Shown: positions 60,634 through 64,000 of the stretch, piece by piece
Numbering within the stretch: the first letter of the stretch is position 1
How the letters are laid out: every line of letters starts with the position of its first letter
The notes under the pieces: generated by a model
Database searches by the model: none
Seen by the model: the letters and a program-made list of their open reading frames with translations, nothing else
Told to the model about the DNA's origin: nothing
Program-made: the position numbers and the translations under genes
Assembly (NCBI RefSeq): GCF_003444775.1
Contig: NZ_CP021081.1
Span: forward strand, 1,228,001-1,292,000
DNA length: 64,000 nt
Reading direction: 5' to 3'
DNA from: Deinococcus ficus
Lineage (GTDB): Bacteria > Deinococcota > Deinococci > Deinococcales > Deinococcaceae

Positions 60634-61843
60634 GTCCGTCCCCGCCCGCCCCCGCCTGCGCCTGCGCGTCACGGCCGCCGCCGAAGGCCACCTGCGCTCC
60701 GGGCACCCGTGGCTGTACGAATCGAGCGTCCGCGAACAGAACCGCGAGGGGGACGCCGGGGAACTCGCCGTGGTGTACGACCGCCGTGACCGCTTTCTGG
60801 CGATCGGACTGTACGACCCGCACTCCCCGCTGCGGCTGCGTGTGCTGCACGCCGGGTCCCCCGTGACCCTGGACGACGCGTGGTGGGCCGGACGGCTGGG
60901 CGAGGCGTTCGGGCGCCGCGAGGCGCTGTTCGGTCCCCTCGGGGCGCCGGTGGACACGGACGGGTACCGCCTCGTGAACGGCGAGTCCGACGGCTGGCCC
61001 GGCCTGGTGCTGGACCGCTACGCCGGGGTACTGGTCCTGAAGCTGTATACCGCCGCGTGGTTCCCGCACCTGGAGCGGGTGCTGGCCCTGCTCGCGGACC
61101 GCGCGCCGGGCCTCGCGGTGGTGCTGCGCCTGAGCCGCAACATCCAGGAGCGGGCGCGCGCCCTGAACCTCCGCGACGGGCAGCTGCTCGCCGGGGAACT
61201 GCCTGCGAACCCCGTGCACTTCCAGGAGTCCGGTCTGACCTTTGAGGCGGACGTGCTGCGCGGCCAGAAGACCGGGTTCTTCCTCGACCAGCGGGAGAAC
61301 CGCCGGCACGTGCAGGCCCTCGCGCGGGACCGCCGGGTGCTCAACGCGTTCTCGTTCAGCGGGGGCTTCAGCCTGTATGCCGCTCGGGGCGGGGCGCGGC
61401 ACGTGACCAGCCTGGACATCAGCGCGCACGCCCTGCGCAGCGCCGAGGCGAACTACGCCCTGAACCCTGACCTGAAAGCCGTGCACGAGACGGTGCAGGC
61501 GGACGTGTTCGAGTGGCTGGGGCGCCCCGGGCGGAAGTTTGATCTGGTGATCCTGGACCCGCCCAGCCTGGCACGGCGGGAAACGGAGCGGGCCGGGGCC
61601 ATCCGCGCGTACGGAAAGCTCGCGGCGGACGGCATCCGCGCGCTTGAGCCCGGCGGAATTCTGGTGAGTGCGTCGTGCAGCGCGCACGTGAGCGCCGAGG
61701 AATTCTGGGGCGCGGTGCGGGAGGCCGCGGACCGCAGTGGCCGGCCGTGGCGGGAACTGCGCACCACCCGGCACGCCCCGGACCACCACGCCTCCTTCCC
61801 GGAGGCCGAATACCTGAAATGCATTTATTTGCAGCTCGACTGA
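60626..61843 (+). CDS. rRNA methyltransferase, RlmI type
   Basis: A 405-residue class I methyltransferase with an N-terminal PUA-like domain ([29 protein letters not shown]) and a C-terminal SAM domain ([28 protein letters not shown] and SASCSAHVS). Such enzymes methylate a cytosine in 23S rRNA (m5C1962 in E. coli). The GTG start lies within nadM (8-base overlap). Confidence 0.9.
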   Translation: MTESVPARPRLRLRVTAAAEGHLRSGHPWLYESSVREQNREGDAGELAVVYDRRDRFLAIGLYDPHSPLRLRVLHAGSPVTLDDAWWAGRLGEAFGRREALFGPLGAPVDTDGYRLVNGESDGWPGLVLDRYAGVLVLKLYTAAWFPHLERVLALLADRAPGLAVVLRLSRNIQERARALNLRDGQLLAGELPANPVHFQESGLTFEADVLRGQKTGFFLDQRENRRHVQALARDRRVLNAFSFSGGFSLYAARGGARHVTSLDISAHALRSAEANYALNPDLKAVHETVQADVFEWLGRPGRKFDLVILDPPSLARRETERAGAIRAYGKLAADGIRALEPGGILVSASCSAHVSAEEFWGAVREAADRSGRPWRELRTTRHAPDHHASFPEAEYLKCIYLQLD

Positions 61844-61948
61844 ACGTTATCTAGGTGGCGTTGGGGGCGGCGGAGCCGTCAAGAGTCGCCCGTCCTGCCC
61901 GTCCGGGATTGTAAGAATCATGTGCATTTCTTCTGACTACGCTGAGCC

Positions 61949-63136
61949 ATGTTCAAAACCCAGACCAAGCGGGCGCTTGCCCTCAGCCTCCCCCTGATTC
62001 TCGGTTCCGCCTCCGCCGCCACCATCAAGATCGCCACCATCAGCCCCCTCTCCGGCGACCTCGCCCCCATCGGCACAGAAGTGCAGCGCGGCGCGGAACT
62101 CGCCATCCGCGAGCAGCAGAAGGCCTTCAAGGCCCTGGGCCACGACCTGGTGCTCACCGCCGTGGACGACAAGGCCACCGCCAACAGCGCTGGCGCCCTC
62201 GTGAAGAACCTGATCGCGGACGCCCAGGTGCTGGGCGTGGTGGGCGCGCTGAACTCCAGCGTGACCAACGTGGTCGGCCAGACGCTCGCCGGCTCGAACC
62301 TCGCGGTGATCTCCCCGGCCAGCACCAACGACGGCCTGACCGGCAACGGCTGGAAGAACTTCAGCCGCGTGGTCGCGCCCGACAAGGCCCAGGCGGTCGC
62401 CGCCGCCGCCTACATGACCGAGAGCCTCAAGGTCAAGAAGGTGTACGTCCTGTCCGACAACACCGCCTACGGCAACGGCCTGACCCGCGCCCTGCTCGCC
62501 AGCCTGAAGTCCCGCCCGATCACGGTGGCCGGCTACCGCGGCGCCAGCAGCGACGAGCAGATCCAGGTGGCCGTGCGCGCTGTGGCCGCCGCGAACCCGG
62601 ACCTCGTGTACTTCGGCGGCACCGACGACGTCGGCCCGAAGATCCTCAAGGCCATGCGCGCCGCCGGCGTGAAGGCCAAGTTCATGGGCGGCGACGGCCT
62701 GGATTCCCCCAGCTTCGTGAAACGCGCCGGCATCGACGCCTCCGGCGTGCTGTACAGCACCGGCTTCGGCCCGGTCACCGTGTTCAACGGCTCGCAGGAC
62801 TTCGCCAACCGCTACCAGGCCGCGTTCAAGGCCGCGCCCAGCGGGGTGGCCGTGTACGCCCACGACGCCACGCAGACCCTGCTGGAAGCCATCCGCATGA
62901 GCCTGCCCAAGAACGGCAACCTGCCCAGCCGCGCCGCGGTGGCCGACAACGTCCGCAAGGTGAACTTCGACGCCTGCTTCGACTCCAGCAAGGGCACCTG
63001 CCCCAGCATCTCCGGCCCGATCAGCTTCGACTCGACCGGGGAACGCCAGCGCTCCCGCGTGCTGATCATGCGCTTCGACGAGGTGCTGCAGCCCAAGGTC
63101 GTGACCCTGCAGACCGTGAAGGCCGCCGACTTTTGA
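61949..63136 (+). CDS. branched-chain amino acid ABC transporter substrate-binding protein
   Basis: A 395-residue periplasmic binding protein with a signal peptide (cleavage near SASA-ATIK). The first mature residues [20 protein letters not shown] are typical of LIV-type (LivJ/LivK) proteins. A pair of Cys in [13 protein letters not shown] near residue 340 may form a disulfide. TACGCT (61938-61943) is five bases before the ATG. A strong terminator follows, so it is expressed alone; permease and ATPase genes lie elsewhere. Confidence 0.92.
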   Translation: MFKTQTKRALALSLPLILGSASAATIKIATISPLSGDLAPIGTEVQRGAELAIREQQKAFKALGHDLVLTAVDDKATANSAGALVKNLIADAQVLGVVGALNSSVTNVVGQTLAGSNLAVISPASTNDGLTGNGWKNFSRVVAPDKAQAVAAAAYMTESLKVKKVYVLSDNTAYGNGLTRALLASLKSRPITVAGYRGASSDEQIQVAVRAVAAANPDLVYFGGTDDVGPKILKAMRAAGVKAKFMGGDGLDSPSFVKRAGIDASGVLYSTGFGPVTVFNGSQDFANRYQAAFKAAPSGVAVYAHDATQTLLEAIRMSLPKNGNLPSRAAVADNVRKVNFDACFDSSKGTCPSISGPISFDSTGERQRSRVLIMRFDEVLQPKVVTLQTVKAADF

Positions 63137-63150
63137 ACCGCTGACCCCTG

Positions 63151-63213
63151 AACGCCCCAGGGCGCCCCACCTCCCGCCGAACCGCGGGGAAGGGGGCGCC
63201 CTGGGGCGTTTTT
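63151..63213 (+). terminator. strong terminator of the LIV-type binding protein gene
   Basis: Perfect 18-bp stem AACGCCCCAGGGCGCCCC (63151-63168) and its complement (63193-63210), followed by TTTTT. Confidence 0.9.
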
Positions 63214-63226
63214 CTGTTCGCGCGGC

Positions 63227-64000
63227 TCAGGCGCCCGGCTGCTCTCCGGCGAGGTGCAGCCAGGTGCTCAGCACCGAATCCGGGTTCAGGCTCACGGAGT
63301 CGATGCCCTGGTCCATCAGCCACTGCGCCAGCGCCGGGTGGTCGCTGGGCCCCTGCCCGCAGATGCCGATGTACTTGCCCTTGGCCTTCGCGGCGCGGAT
63401 CGCCATGCCCATCAGGGCCAGCACGGCCTCGTTCTGCTCGTCGAACATGTCGGCCACCAGACCGCTGTCGCGGTCGAGCGCCAGGGTCAGCTGCGTGAGG
63501 TCGTTGCTGCCGATGGAGAACCCGTCGAACAGGTCCAGGAACTGGTCGGCCAGAATGGCGTTGCTGGGCACCTCGCACATCATGATGACCTTCAGGCCGT
63601 TCTCGCCCTGCACCAGCCCGTGCTCCCGCAGGATCTCCAGGATGCGGCGGCCCTCGTCCACGGTGCGCACGAACGGAATCATCAGCTGCACGTTCGTGAG
63701 GCCCATCTCGTCGCGGACCTCCTTCATGGCGGCGCACTCCAGTGCGAACGCGTCGCGGAAGTCCTCGCTGCGGTAGCGGCTTGCGCCGCGGAACCCGATC
63801 ATGGGGTTCTCCTCGGTCGGTTCGTAGGCCGGGCCGCCGATCAGATGCGCGTACTCGTTGCTCTTGAAGTCCGACAGGCGCACGATCACGGGCTTGGGCG
63901 CGAAGGCCGCCGCGATGCTCGCCACACCCTCGGCCAGCTTCTCCCGGAAGAAGTCGCGCGGGCTGGCGTACCCGGCGGTCTTCTCCTCGATCTGGGCCTT
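63227..64000 (-). CDS. ppsA: phosphoenolpyruvate synthase, C-terminal part
   Basis: The frame is open to the window edge, 257 codons plus stop. The sequence is the C-terminal PEP-binding barrel of PEP synthase: [65 protein letters not shown] and the catalytic-Cys segment [17 protein letters not shown]. PpsA makes PEP from pyruvate and ATP in gluconeogenesis. The N-terminal part lies outside the window. Confidence 0.95.
   Translation of the reverse strand, partial: KAQIEEKTAGYASPRDFFREKLAEGVASIAAAFAPKPVIVRLSDFKSNEYAHLIGGPAYEPTEENPMIGFRGASRYRSEDFRDAFALECAAMKEVRDEMGLTNVQLMIPFVRTVDEGRRILEILREHGLVQGENGLKVIMMCEVPSNAILADQFLDLFDGFSIGSNDLTQLTLALDRDSGLVADMFDEQNEAVLALMGMAIRAAKAKGKYIGICGQGPSDHPALAQWLMDQGIDSVSLNPDSVLSTWLHLAGEQPGA

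Overview
The window is high-GC chromosomal DNA that reads as Deinococcus. Evidence: Mfd, RecF and GlmU of the Deinococcus type, a futalosine-pathway gene (mqnB), a ferritin-like protein related to desiccation proteins, and promoters in which a TANNNT -10 box lies only 5-9 bases before the start codon, the leaderless arrangement known to be common in Deinococcus. No rRNA, tRNA, CRISPR array, prophage or intact insertion sequence was seen. The species cannot be named from this sequence alone.

Layout. 1-3273: tail of an unknown gene, then mfd. 3274-3721: a stretch without a convincing gene. 3722-9935: single genes (P-loop ATPase, secreted gluzincin protease, transglutaminase-like protein, PIG-L deacetylase, fhs, DinB-fold protein, a small secreted protein). 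10031-10362: a decayed DUF4279 gene. 10386-17808: a tightly overlapped three-gene signalling operon on the minus strand (soluble hybrid kinase with a long HAMP array and three receivers, CheR methyltransferase, receiver-PAS-kinase). 18065-23496: DUF4870 protein, rnhA, secreted propeller-like protein, MFS exporter, a tiny basic protein, glmU. 23593-28987: lgt, tatC, two tatA genes, an ECF sigma/anti-sigma pair and a Tat-exported ferritin-like lipoprotein. 29054-34417: divergent SDR/mqnB, map, then pcaF plus a fused CoA-transferase. 34517-38438: LytM-type peptidase and a sugar ABC transporter (binding protein and two permeases, no ATPase gene) with a clear promoter and LacI-type operator. 38638-47954: AlbA/Schlafen-type regulator, a truD operon, moaB, recF with a DciA-like partner, N-formylglutamate amidohydrolase and a polyprenyl diphosphate synthase. 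48065-54502: small ORFs, a lipoprotein and a four-gene fatty-acid oxidation operon (fadN-type, hydrolase, unknown, fadA-type). 54588-61843: a small protein, an Ig-like lipoprotein, then an NAD salvage cluster (nadE divergent from MFS-pncB-nadM) and an RlmI-type methyltransferase. 61949-64000: a LIV-type binding protein and the 3' end of ppsA.

How the genes fit together. The Tat genes next to a Tat-exported lipoprotein, with an ECF sigma pair between them, suggest a small envelope-stress module. The NAD cluster links uptake of a pyridine precursor, PncB, an NMN adenylyltransferase and NAD synthetase; the Nudix half of the adenylyltransferase has lost its catalytic box. The HAMP-array kinase operon has CheR but no CheB or chemoreceptor beside it. 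These three, plus the DciA-like protein with a Cys4 cluster, are the most interesting parts of the window.
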